Of a stretch of 64,000 nucleotides of DNA, positions 25,741 to 34,419 are shown in pieces. Source of the stretch: Roseofilum reptotaenium CS-1145 (GTDB lineage: Bacteria; Cyanobacteriota; Cyanobacteriia; Cyanobacteriales; Desertifilaceae). Every line of letters starts with the position of its first letter. The first letter of the stretch is position 1. The translations under genes and the position numbers were made by a program. The notes beneath the pieces were generated by a model. The model was given only the letters and a program-made list of their open reading frames with translations. It was not told where the DNA came from and ran no database searches. The stretch lies in assembly GCF_028330985.1 (NCBI RefSeq), contig NZ_JAQMUE010000082.1, forward strand, positions 92,464 through 156,463. Direction: 5' to 3'.

Positions 25741-25766
25741 TCCACGGTCAAACCATTGACCGTGGA
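25741..25766. terminator. Hairpin between sbtB and the Nudix gene
   Basis: TCCACGGTCAA (25741-25751) and TTGACCGTGGA (25756-25766) are perfect 11-bp complements with a 4-base loop, 36 bases after the sbtB stop. No T-run follows on the minus strand. Likely a transcription stop or processing site after sbtB. Confidence 0.55.
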
Positions 25767-25801
25767 CAACACCGTTCTCTGCACTCCTAAGGGGTTTTGA
25801 A

Positions 25802-26618
<817 letters not shown>

Positions 26619-27743
26619 ATGGATTTCTTATCCAATTTCTTTACGCTCTTCCTGGGGAAATTGCAGTCCCCGACACTCGGCTTTCTGATTGGTGGTATGG
26701 TCGTTGCGGCCGTCAATAGCCGATTGCAAATTCCAGATGCAATCTATAAGTTCATTGTATTTATGCTGCTCATCAAAGTGGGTCTGAGTGGCGGTATTGC
26801 TATCCGTAATGCCAATCTGTTGGAGATGCTGTTACCCGCATTTTTCGCCGTGATCCTAGGGATTCTTATCGTGTTTATCGGGCGCTATACCTTGGCCAAC
26901 CTGCCAAACGTCAAAGTTGTGGATGGTATTGCGACTGCGGGCCTGTTCGGTGCGGTAAGTGGCTCTACCCTCGCAGCCGGCCTGACAATCATGGAATCGG
27001 AAGGCATGACATACGAACCCTGGGCCGCTGCTCTCTATCCTTTTATGGACATCCCAGCGCTCGTAACGGCGATTGTCTTGGCGAGCATTTATGTTAGTAA
27101 GCAAAAGCAGCGTCGTGAAGCACAGGAGCAGCTCAGTAAGCAGCCGGTTGCCGCAGGGGAGTATTCCAGTAGCGAAGGCGGATATACCAGTGACCAAGGC
27201 ATTATTGCAAGTGGATATCCTAAACAGGATGCCGGAAGCGATCGCGTCAAGATCTGGCCCATTGTTCAGGAAAGTCTTCAGGGTTCTGCCCTATCCGCAC
27301 TGCTGCTTGGCCTCGCTCTAGGTTTGTTCACCCGGCCGGAAAGGGTCTATGAGAGCTTCTTCGATCCCGGCTTTCGCGGCCTGCTTTCGATACTAATGCT
27401 GGTCATGGGGATGGAAGCCACGGCAAGGATCGGTGAACTACGCAAGGTGGGCCAATGGTACGCCCTATATGCCTTTATCGCACCGCTCCTCCATGGATTT
27501 ATCGCCTTCGGTCTCGGCATGATTGCCCATGCCATCACAGGATTCAGCCTTGGCGGCGTTGTTCTACTGGCTGTCATTGCTGCCTCTAGTTCAGATATCT
27601 CAGGGCCGCCCACGTTACGAGCTGGTATCCCGTCAGCTAATCCCTCCGCCTACATCGGTTCCTCCACAGCCGTTGGTACGCCAGTTGCCCTTGCTTTGGG
27701 AATACCGCTCTTCATCGGGCTAGCTCAAGCGCTGGGTGGCTGA
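26619..27743 (+). CDS. sbtA: Sodium-dependent high-affinity bicarbonate transporter SbtA
   Basis: A 374-residue integral membrane protein with about ten hydrophobic segments, arranged as two homologous halves. Visible family features include FIVFMLLIKVGLSGGIAIR, GAVSGSTLAAGLTIMESEGM and the second-half counterpart LAVIAASSSDISGPPTLRAGIPSANPSAYIGSSTAVGTP, which contains the serine-rich Na+/HCO3- binding region. A cytoplasmic loop at about 165-215 separates the halves. SbtA imports bicarbonate at low inorganic carbon and is inhibited by SbtB, whose gene is divergent here. Codon choice (many CTG, GGC, ATC) looks slightly richer in G+C than in neighbours, a weak hint of different ancestry. A very strong ribosome-binding site supports this start. 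Confidence 0.96.
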   Translation: MDFLSNFFTLFLGKLQSPTLGFLIGGMVVAAVNSRLQIPDAIYKFIVFMLLIKVGLSGGIAIRNANLLEMLLPAFFAVILGILIVFIGRYTLANLPNVKVVDGIATAGLFGAVSGSTLAAGLTIMESEGMTYEPWAAALYPFMDIPALVTAIVLASIYVSKQKQRREAQEQLSKQPVAAGEYSSSEGGYTSDQGIIASGYPKQDAGSDRVKIWPIVQESLQGSALSALLLGLALGLFTRPERVYESFFDPGFRGLLSILMLVMGMEATARIGELRKVGQWYALYAFIAPLLHGFIAFGLGMIAHAITGFSLGGVVLLAVIAASSSDISGPPTLRAGIPSANPSAYIGSSTAVGTPVALALGIPLFIGLAQALGG

Positions 27744-27858
27744 ATCCCAGACGGGTCGGGTCTGCCGGCGCTCCTGTCCGGCGACCAACATGCTGGCTAT
27801 GGCGATGATTCGGAATCTAGACCGCTTCCCCGCCCTTTACCCTTTACCTTTGAGTACT

Positions 27859-28398
27859 ATGGAACCCTTATCATCAAACCCTTCTCCTCGCTGGTGCAGT
27901 TGGTTTAATGGAGACCGCATCGTTCGTTTTCTAGAACTCGTGCAGGACTTAATTGTGATTTCGGTGTGCATTGGTTTGTTTAGCTTCATGGTGATGCAGT
28001 TACGAGAGATGTTTCTGTCGCTGTTGCCACCTTTGAACTTTCCTCGGGTTACTGCCGATATTTTGTTCTTGCTCATTCTGGTGGAATTGTTTCGATTGCT
28101 GATTATTTATTTAAAGGAGCATCGAATTTCGATTGGAGTCGCAGTGGAGGTCTCGATTGTATCGGTACTGCGGGAAATCATTGTTCGAGGCATTTTGGAA
28201 ACTCCGTGGGTGCAGGTTATGGCGGCCTGTTCTTTTCTCATCGTGCTGGGAGGTTTATTAGTGGTCCGTGCTTGGATTCCACCTACTTTTGATGGCATTG
28301 ACCCAGAGCAGAATGTGTCCCGCCGTCACCGGATACGCTTTGGTCAAACATTGACAGAAAGAGACAGCAAAATAGATGCTCAATCGTTTCAACCCTAA
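27859..28398 (+). CDS. PsiE-family (phosphate-starvation-inducible E) membrane protein
   Basis: From the ATG at 27859 the product is 179 residues. PsiE landmarks are ELVQDLIVISVCIGLFSFMV, ILFLLILVELFRLLIIYLKEHRI and VSIVSVLREIIVRGILE, giving four membrane segments. The frame is open upstream to a GTG inside sbtA (27736) with further ATG codons from 27790. The region just after sbtA contains a GCCGG/CCGGC potential hairpin and non-conserved residues, so I prefer the later start. PsiE function is unknown; it responds to phosphate in E. coli. Its place between sbtA and bicA suggests co-regulation with carbon uptake, but this is only positional. Confidence 0.75.
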   Translation: MEPLSSNPSPRWCSWFNGDRIVRFLELVQDLIVISVCIGLFSFMVMQLREMFLSLLPPLNFPRVTADILFLLILVELFRLLIIYLKEHRISIGVAVEVSIVSVLREIIVRGILETPWVQVMAACSFLIVLGGLLVVRAWIPPTFDGIDPEQNVSRRHRIRFGQTLTERDSKIDAQSFQP

Positions 28399-28758
28399 AA
28401 TAGGGCAGTCCTGATGCTACTTGCATCTATCCTGTGGTACTGCCATCAAGAGTTAAGAGTTCGTTCTTACTTGATTCACCTCATCGATCGCAAACTACAA
28501 CCATTATGTCCGGGTCAATGACTTCTTCGCTGGTGTCAATGTCCCTCTGGCACAAAATACGGCTACCTAAAAAGCCGGGGTAATACCCCGGCTTTTTAGT
28601 TCGATCTATTGGATTTTTTAGGGTACTATGTACAAAGTCTTAATAAATTATTATTAAATACATAGATTCCAATAATATGTATTGTGATAGATAAGTTTAA
28701 GACTTTTTAGCTGTATATTGATATACAGTTTTTACCCCTAATCAAAACTCGTTCAACA
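28399..28758. other. Intergenic region before bicA
   Basis: About 360 bases. The first half holds no convincing gene and ends at the terminator at 28567-28599. The second half is A/T-rich (AATAAATTATTATTAAATAC and TATTGATATACAG) and should contain the bicA promoter. No known operator was recognised. Confidence 0.5.
28567..28599 (+). terminator. Rho-independent terminator after the psiE-like gene
   Basis: CTAAAAAGCCGGGG (28567-28580) and CCCCGGCTTTTTAG (28586-28599) are perfect 14-bp complements around TAATA, with a GC core and a T-run in the descending arm. It functions equally well in both directions and separates the psiE-like gene from the bicA promoter region. Confidence 0.9.
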
Positions 28759-30486
28759 ATGAAAGTCTTTAACAGGATCAATTTTAATAACCTACAGGGG
28801 GATATCTTTGGGGGGCTAACCGCCACGGTCATTGCCCTCCCGATGGCTCTCGCCTTCGGGGTCGCCTCTGGTGCAGGGGCCCAAGCTGGACTCTATGGTG
28901 CAGTTTTGGTCGGCTTGTTTGCGGCCATATTTGGGGGAACGCCTACCCTCATTTCTGAACCCACCGGGCCGATGACGGTAATTATGACCGCTGTGATTGC
29001 CAGCTTGGTTGGTGAATATGGTCCAGAACAAGGTCTGGGCATGGCCTTTACTGTGGTGATGATGGCTGGGGTATTTCAGATTCTCTTTGGAGTCCTGAAG
29101 TTGGGTAAGTATGTGACTCTGATGCCTTACACGGTAATTTCTGGGTTCATGTCTGGGATTGGTTTAATCATGATCATCCTGCAACTGGGGCCCTTCTTAG
29201 GTCAGGCAAGTCCCAAAGGCGGTGTGGTTGGAACCATAACCTCCCTACCTGATTTATTAGCTAATATTCAACCCACAGAATTAGGTTTAGCTGCACTCAC
29301 TGTAGCGATTCTCTTCTTAACACCTTCAAAAATTAAGCGCAAAGTCCCCCCCCAATTGATTGCTTTAGTTGTGGGAACGATTGTCTCGGTTACTCTCTTC
29401 GGAGGCACAGACTTAAGGCGGATTGGTGAAATTCCGAGCGGTTTACCTAGCTTGCAATTCCCTGTTGTCACGTTTGAAGCTCTGAGAACGATGGTGGTTG
29501 ATGCTCTGGTTTTAGGGATGCTCGGATGTATTGATGCCCTGTTAACTTCTGTGGTGGCTGATAGTTTAACCCGTACCCAACATGATTCTAATAAGGAATT
29601 AATTGGTCAAGGTTTGGGGAATATCATGTCCGGTTTATTCGGAGGAATTGCCGGTGCTGGGGCAACCATGGGAACGGTGATCAATATTCAAACTGGAGGA
29701 CGTACTGCTCTCTCTGGCATAGTTCGTGCAGTTGCTTTACTCTGTGTTGTTCTGTTTGCTGGCGGATTAACCCAAAATATTCCCTTGGCAGTGTTGGCAG
29801 GGATTGCCTTGAAAGTGGGGATTGATATTATTGACTGGGGCTTCCTGAAACAAGCTCATAAGGTTTCGATGAAAGCAGCCCTGATTATGTATGGGGTGAT
29901 CGGATTAACGGTATTTGTAGATTTGATTACAGCCGTTGGTGTTGGGGTCTTTATTGCTAATATCTTGACGATTGACCGGTTAAGCGAACTTCAATCGAAT
30001 GATGTGAAGACGATTACGGATGCTGATGATGCCATTTTGCTCAATGATGAAGAGAAAGAATTGCTCGATCGCGGAAACAACCGGGTACTGCTGTTCCATT
30101 TAAGTGGGCCCATGATTTTCGGGGTGGCTAAGGCGATTTCCCGCGAGCATACGGCGATGGAAGACCATGATATCCTGATTGTTGATTTGACGGATGTGCC
30201 GGTAATGGGAGTTACATCTTCTTTGGCGATTCAAAATGCGATTCAAGATGCTCTGGATGAAGGCCGTCAAGTGATGATTGTTGGTGCTTCGGGTAAGGTG
30301 AAACGGCGGTTAGAAAAGTTGGGTGTATTAGCTGCATTGCCTCCCAATCACTTGTTTGTAGACCGTACAGAAGCTTTACGTCAGGCGATCGCCCTGCTGG
30401 AGTATCAACAATATGAGCCTGAAAGCAATGGTGCTGCTAGTGTTCCCTCTTCTACTGATTTATCTCACTCTTCAATGAATAATTGA
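28759..30486 (+). CDS. bicA: BicA-type SulP bicarbonate transporter
   Basis: A 575-residue SLC26/SulP protein. The N-terminus (INFNNLQGDIFGGLTATVIA) and the block ALPMALAFGVASGAGAQAGL closely follow characterised BicA of marine Synechococcus. Other matching blocks are FGGTPTLISEPTGPMTV, MPYTVISGFMSGIG, LGMLGCIDALLTSVVADSLTR and GLFGGIAGAGATMGTV. About 12-14 membrane segments extend to residue 410. A cytoplasmic STAS domain follows (about 425-545; VLLFHLSGPMIFGVAKAISRE and DVPVMGVTSSLAIQNAI). BicA is a low-affinity, high-flux Na+-dependent bicarbonate importer, complementary to SbtA encoded upstream. Confidence 0.95.
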   Translation: MKVFNRINFNNLQGDIFGGLTATVIALPMALAFGVASGAGAQAGLYGAVLVGLFAAIFGGTPTLISEPTGPMTVIMTAVIASLVGEYGPEQGLGMAFTVVMMAGVFQILFGVLKLGKYVTLMPYTVISGFMSGIGLIMIILQLGPFLGQASPKGGVVGTITSLPDLLANIQPTELGLAALTVAILFLTPSKIKRKVPPQLIALVVGTIVSVTLFGGTDLRRIGEIPSGLPSLQFPVVTFEALRTMVVDALVLGMLGCIDALLTSVVADSLTRTQHDSNKELIGQGLGNIMSGLFGGIAGAGATMGTVINIQTGGRTALSGIVRAVALLCVVLFAGGLTQNIPLAVLAGIALKVGIDIIDWGFLKQAHKVSMKAALIMYGVIGLTVFVDLITAVGVGVFIANILTIDRLSELQSNDVKTITDADDAILLNDEEKELLDRGNNRVLLFHLSGPMIFGVAKAISREHTAMEDHDILIVDLTDVPVMGVTSSLAIQNAIQDALDEGRQVMIVGASGKVKRRLEKLGVLAALPPNHLFVDRTEALRQAIALLEYQQYEPESNGAASVPSSTDLSHSSMNN

Positions 30487-30510
30487 ATTCAATTTCTCTG
30501 TTGGTCGATT

Positions 30511-30545
30511 AACCTGGCATTTACTTCGGTAATGCCAGGTTTTTC
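30511..30545 (+). terminator. Rho-independent terminator after bicA
   Basis: AACCTGGCAT (30511-30520) pairs with ATGCCAGGTT (30532-30541). The inner TAC/GTA pairs close a UUCG tetraloop with one bulged T, and TTTTT follows. It starts 25 bases after the bicA stop codon and is a textbook intrinsic terminator. Confidence 0.9.
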
Positions 30546-30595
30546 TATGGGCGATCGAGCTTCACGGCGGTTGAAGGAAAGGGAAAACTGGTTTT

Positions 30596-30717
30596 CCCTA
30601 TTGCCTATTGCCGTATTTATAGCGCTATGTTTTATGGTTAGGACATTTCTAAATCCTATAAGTCTTTCACAGTCTACTGTTGCCTGCTGCCTGTTGCCTA
30701 GCGCGTAGCGCTATAAA
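30596..30717. repeat. Degenerate members of the TATTGCCTGTTGCC / AGCGCTAT repeat family
   Basis: CCTATTGCCTATTGCC followed by TTTATAGCGCTATG (about 30600-30630), and GTTGCCTGCTGCCTGTTGCC followed by TAGCGCGTAGCGCTATAAAG (about 30676-30717), repeat pieces of the 3.3-kb and 14.4-kb elements. The last copy overlaps the 3' end of the ntrC gene, so it supplies that gene's final codons. Confidence 0.65.
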
Positions 30718-32077
30718 GGCTACTTTCAATGACCTGGCGATATTGGCTTTTTTGTTTCACTCCTTTGAGTTCTTGTAATAACTCCTTATCCTTAAACACT
30801 TGTACGGTGGGAGTCCCAGTAATACCAGCATTTTCAGCAATGTCTTGATCGGCTTCAATGTCAATTTGCACATAATGAATTTTGGAGTCAAATTCATCTA
30901 TAACTTTGCTGAGAATCGGTTTTAGGGTATGGCAGGGGCCGCAGGTGGGAGAGGTGTACATTACCAGTAAGGGGCGATCGCTTTCATGGAATAATTTCCG
31001 TAGGGCATAGCCTCCCTTATGGCGTGTTTCTTCCAACTTAAATGTCTCTTGTGTATCAGTTTGGGTCGTCGCAGTCGCAGCAGTTTCCGATAACGTCTCT
31101 CCTTCTTCCTGCTTAAATTCCTGACCCAACCCTTTCGCTGATAACCACCGTTCGGCTAACATCGCTCCCATACAGCCCGTTCCAGCAGCCGTGATTGCTT
31201 GCCGGAATTCATGGTCTTGTACATCTCCAACCGCGTAAACCCCCTCCACGCTGGTTTGTACCTCATGTTCAGTGACCACATAGCCCACATCATCTAACTC
31301 TAATTGCCCTTGGAACAGTTGAGTATTGGGAGTATGGCCAATGGCATAGAATAACCCACCCGCAGGCAAATCTTTCTCCTCTCCCGTTTGCTTATTCTTA
31401 ACTTTCACACCCCCAAATTTTGCCCCTTCTCCATAGACATCCACCGCTTCCGTATGCCAATGCACCGTAATTTTAGGGTGATCTAGTACCCGGTCTTGCA
31501 TCGCCTTAGAAGCCCGCATTTCACCCCGTCGTACCAGTAGATGAACATGAGACCCATATTTGGTCAAATAGACGGCTTCCTCGGCTGCGGTATCTCCACC
31601 ACCAATCACCACCAGTTCCACCCCCTTAAAAATTGGAGTCGCACCATCGCAAATAGCGCAAGCGGAAATGCCGTTACTCCAAAACTCCTGTTCGTGGGGA
31701 AGACTCAGCCGTTTTGCGGTTGCACCCGTAGCAATAACGATAGTATGAGTTTTGAACTCCCGTTCGTCAGAGCGTACCGTAAACGGCCGTTGACTTAAAT
31801 CAACAGAAACTACATCTTCTGTATATAGTTCCGCTCCCCATCTAACTGCTTGTGCTTTCATTCGATCCATTAGTTGCGGCCCCGTAATACCATCAGGAAA
31901 ACCAGGGAAATTCTCCACTTCTGTCGTGGTCATCAATTGTCCCCCAGGAATTCCCCCCATCTGATACCCTTCAAAAACCACGGGCTTGAGGTTCGCCCGA
32001 CCCGCATAAATGGCAGCCGTAAACCCGGCTGGCCCGGAACCAATAATCACCAGATTCTCTACTGTAGAGTTGCTCAT
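30698..32077 (-). CDS. ntrC: NADPH-thioredoxin reductase C (NTRC; reductase-thioredoxin fusion)
   Basis: A 459-residue bifunctional flavoprotein. The reductase part (1-about 315) has the [19 protein letters not shown] motif, the redox-active CAIC at about 140-143 and an NADPH-binding [13 protein letters not shown] motif. A charged linker of about 40 residues leads to a thioredoxin domain with CGPC at about 379-382 and the cis-proline [13 protein letters not shown] reduces 2-Cys peroxiredoxins with NADPH and adjusts chloroplast and cyanobacterial redox networks. It is typical of plants and many filamentous cyanobacteria. The symbol here means NTRC and not the nitrogen regulator NtrC. Its end overlaps a dispersed repeat. 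Confidence 0.95.
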   Translation of the reverse strand: MSNSTVENLVIIGSGPAGFTAAIYAGRANLKPVVFEGYQMGGIPGGQLMTTTEVENFPGFPDGITGPQLMDRMKAQAVRWGAELYTEDVVSVDLSQRPFTVRSDEREFKTHTIVIATGATAKRLSLPHEQEFWSNGISACAICDGATPIFKGVELVVIGGGDTAAEEAVYLTKYGSHVHLLVRRGEMRASKAMQDRVLDHPKITVHWHTEAVDVYGEGAKFGGVKVKNKQTGEEKDLPAGGLFYAIGHTPNTQLFQGQLELDDVGYVVTEHEVQTSVEGVYAVGDVQDHEFRQAITAAGTGCMGAMLAERWLSAKGLGQEFKQEEGETLSETAATATTQTDTQETFKLEETRHKGGYALRKLFHESDRPLLVMYTSPTCGPCHTLKPILSKVIDEFDSKIHYVQIDIEADQDIAENAGITGTPTVQVFKDKELLQELKGVKQKSQYRQVIESSLYSATR

Positions 32078-32208
32078 ATTTATCTAAACTCATAACGACT
32101 ACGCTTAGTATAGCGCATGAATAGGTTAAAAAGAACTAAAAATGTGAGTTGCAGTGGATAAACAGGTTAAACTTAATGAGAAAGACTCAGCAAGAAGAGA
32201 TTAATATT

Positions 32209-33519
32209 ATGAGTAATATTGATGAAATCCGGAATCAATTCAACTCTACACCTTATTATAATTGTCCTTTGGAAGATTCCCCTAAGAACAATAGGATTCA
32301 GCTCTACTGTCATAATATGGTGAATGCATTCTATCTTAGAGATCAACAAGTGATTAGCTCAGAAGGGAAAATTATTTTGGATGCAGGGTGCGGTAGTGGC
32401 TATAAATCGCTAATATTAGCCGAAGCCAATCCAGGGGCAAAAATTGTCGGCATTGATATGTCAGAGAAATCTGTAGAAATCGCACGAGAGCGTCTAAAAC
32501 ACCATGGATTTTATAATTCGGAATTTCATTGTATGCCCATAGAAAAAATCCCTAGTTTAGGGATTGAATTTGACTATGTCAATTGTGATGATGTCCTATA
32601 TTTGGTTCCTGGTGTGACCCCTGTTCTAAAGGCGTTTAAGTCCGTTTTAAAGCTCGATGGTATTATTCGGGCCAATTTACATAGCTCTCTTCAGCGACAG
32701 GCATTTTTTAGGGGACAAAGAATTTGGGGGAAACTGGGTTTGATGGACGATGCTCCAGTAGAAGAAGATAATGAAATAGTTCGCTCAGTCATGCGGAATC
32801 TCAAGGATATTGTAGACCTAAAAAAAACCACCTGGCATGAGCCGCAGTCAGAGTCGATTGAGTGGCTTGGAGCAAATTATTTATTGCTTGGAGATACTGG
32901 ATTTGAAATCCCTGACTTATTTGCGTTTCTTAGAGAAAGCAATTTAGAATTCATTAGTATGCTCAACTGGCCTTACTGGGATCTGTTGAAATTGTTTAAG
33001 AATTGGGATGAGCTGCCTATGAATCTAATGTTTCAATTGTCCGAGTTGTCCATAGAAGAGCAACTCCACCTTCATGAGTTATTCCACCCCAAACAACGGC
33101 TGCTCGATTTTTTCTGTGGCCATCCTCAAGGCGATTGCACCATCGTCCCTGTTGAGAAATGGACAGATGAGGATTGGCAGCAAGCGCAAGTCCACTTACA
33201 TCCGCAACTGAGAACCGAAGATCTCAAAGAAGAAGCCATGACGGCAATCGCCGAAACCAGAAGTCTCAACTTCAATGATTACTTGTGCATCGATCCACTT
33301 TCCCCTTCCACAATCGAGAGTACGGCTCTAGGCACTCTGCTGCCTCTGTTCGATGCTCCTTGTTCGTTTCTACAACTTCTCCAGCGCTGGCAAACCCTCT
33401 ACCCCATCAATCCAGTAACCTGGGAAGCAAATACCGAAACTGAAGCAACCCAACAGCTACAAGGTGTCCTCATCCCCCTCTATGAGTCGGGTCATTTGCT
33501 TCTAGAGTCCCAGGAATAA
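32209..33519 (+). CDS. Class I SAM-dependent methyltransferase with C-terminal extension
   Basis: From the ATG at 32209 (MSNIDEIRNQFNSTPYYNCP) the protein is 436 residues. The SAM-binding motif I is IILDAGCGSGYKSL, followed by IVGIDMSEKSVEIARERL and an NCDDVLYLVPG post-II region, giving a Rossmann methyltransferase at about 45-220. The C-terminal half includes an HPKQRLLDFFCGHPQGDCTI segment and a helical tail resembling methyltransferase regulatory regions. Alternative upstream starts are ATG 32176 and TTG 32149. The substrate is unknown. Its location directly before the pilin-like gene suggests a role in modifying surface structures, but that is positional inference. Confidence 0.8.
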   Translation: MSNIDEIRNQFNSTPYYNCPLEDSPKNNRIQLYCHNMVNAFYLRDQQVISSEGKIILDAGCGSGYKSLILAEANPGAKIVGIDMSEKSVEIARERLKHHGFYNSEFHCMPIEKIPSLGIEFDYVNCDDVLYLVPGVTPVLKAFKSVLKLDGIIRANLHSSLQRQAFFRGQRIWGKLGLMDDAPVEEDNEIVRSVMRNLKDIVDLKKTTWHEPQSESIEWLGANYLLLGDTGFEIPDLFAFLRESNLEFISMLNWPYWDLLKLFKNWDELPMNLMFQLSELSIEEQLHLHELFHPKQRLLDFFCGHPQGDCTIVPVEKWTDEDWQQAQVHLHPQLRTEDLKEEAMTAIAETRSLNFNDYLCIDPLSPSTIESTALGTLLPLFDAPCSFLQLLQRWQTLYPINPVTWEANTETEATQQLQGVLIPLYESGHLLLESQE

Positions 33520-33632
33520 CACCATTTCAGAAAAAAAATTCACGGGTGATATCAAACGAGTGTAAGGTGGGTAACCTACGAATATGGAGCTAGAAGCCAA
33601 TACTTTGCACGCCCAAGGAGACCTAAAAAGTA

Positions 33633-34217
33633 ATGAAAACTGAATTTCGGACTAAATTCCTGAGCCACCTGATCTCTAAAAAAGAAGATGAAGGATTTAC
33701 CCTGATTGAGCTACTGGTTGTTATCATCATCATCGGTATTCTCTCAGCTATTGCTCTGCCTTCCTTCCTCAACCAAGCCAACAAAGCCAAACAATCAGAA
33801 GCTAAACAATACACCGGTTCCATGAACCGTCAGCAACAAGCCTACTTCTTGGAGAAAGATATCTTCACCACAACACTGACTAGCCTAGGTTTAGGGATTC
33901 AATCTGAAACTGAGAACTATCGATATGCAATCAGTGGTCCCACGTCTGGTCAGCCGATTAATCAAGATCCAGCGAAAGGTACGGGAGTAAATAACTACGG
34001 GTGGTCAGACAGTAATACTCTTAAGTCCTACCTGGGTTCAGTCCAAACGGGTGAAGGTGGTACCGCTGGTAACCTAGAAGCTACAACATTAGCAAAACTG
34101 TTTGAAAGTGACAGCGCTGGTGTTGCAGAAAACACATTGCCCTCTGCTAAGTGGAGTCAATCTACTGGTGTTAATGCAACTGGTCCTTATGCCCCTACCG
34201 ATTGGACTGCATTTTAA
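33633..34217 (+). CDS. Type IV pilin-like protein (PilA-type)
   Basis: A 194-residue class III prepilin. The leader MKTEFRTKFLSHLISKKEDEG ends in Gly21, followed by FTLIELLVVIIIIGILSAIA, with the conserved Glu5 of the mature protein at residue 26. This is the substrate signature of the prepilin peptidase PilD. The pilin head contains few cysteines and a glycine/serine/threonine-rich C-terminal half (GEGGTAGNLEATTLAK, QSTGVNATGPYAPTDW) that offers many O-glycosylation sites. The ribosome-binding site AAGGAGACC precedes the ATG. The next gene on the strand encodes an OGT-type glycosyltransferase, so this pilin is a candidate for its substrate. Whether it is a major or minor pilin cannot be told. 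Confidence 0.92.
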   Translation: MKTEFRTKFLSHLISKKEDEGFTLIELLVVIIIIGILSAIALPSFLNQANKAKQSEAKQYTGSMNRQQQAYFLEKDIFTTTLTSLGLGIQSETENYRYAISGPTSGQPINQDPAKGTGVNNYGWSDSNTLKSYLGSVQTGEGGTAGNLEATTLAKLFESDSAGVAENTLPSAKWSQSTGVNATGPYAPTDWTAF

Positions 34218-34352
34218 TCTGAAGCCGTTTTTTCGAGTAATACTATTTCTCTTTCAGCTTGCCATGGATCGACTATTGAGAGATAACTTCCTCTCAATTC
34301 TTGATTAAGCTCAACTGTATACAGAAGCAAATCTAGTATTACGATAGACTTA

Positions 34353-34391
34353 ATATAGGGTGAGCTAGAATTGGCTTACCCTATATTTCTT
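34353..34391 (+). terminator. Intrinsic terminator after the pilin-like gene
   Basis: AATATAGGGTGAGC (34353-34366) pairs with GCTTACCCTATATT (34375-34388), 14 bp with one G-U, followed by TCTTT. It lies before the OGT gene (start 34420) and would separate abundant pilin transcript from the downstream gene. Confidence 0.8.
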
Positions 34392-34419
34392 TGGATTTTT
34401 ATTGATTTTCAAGTAAGCG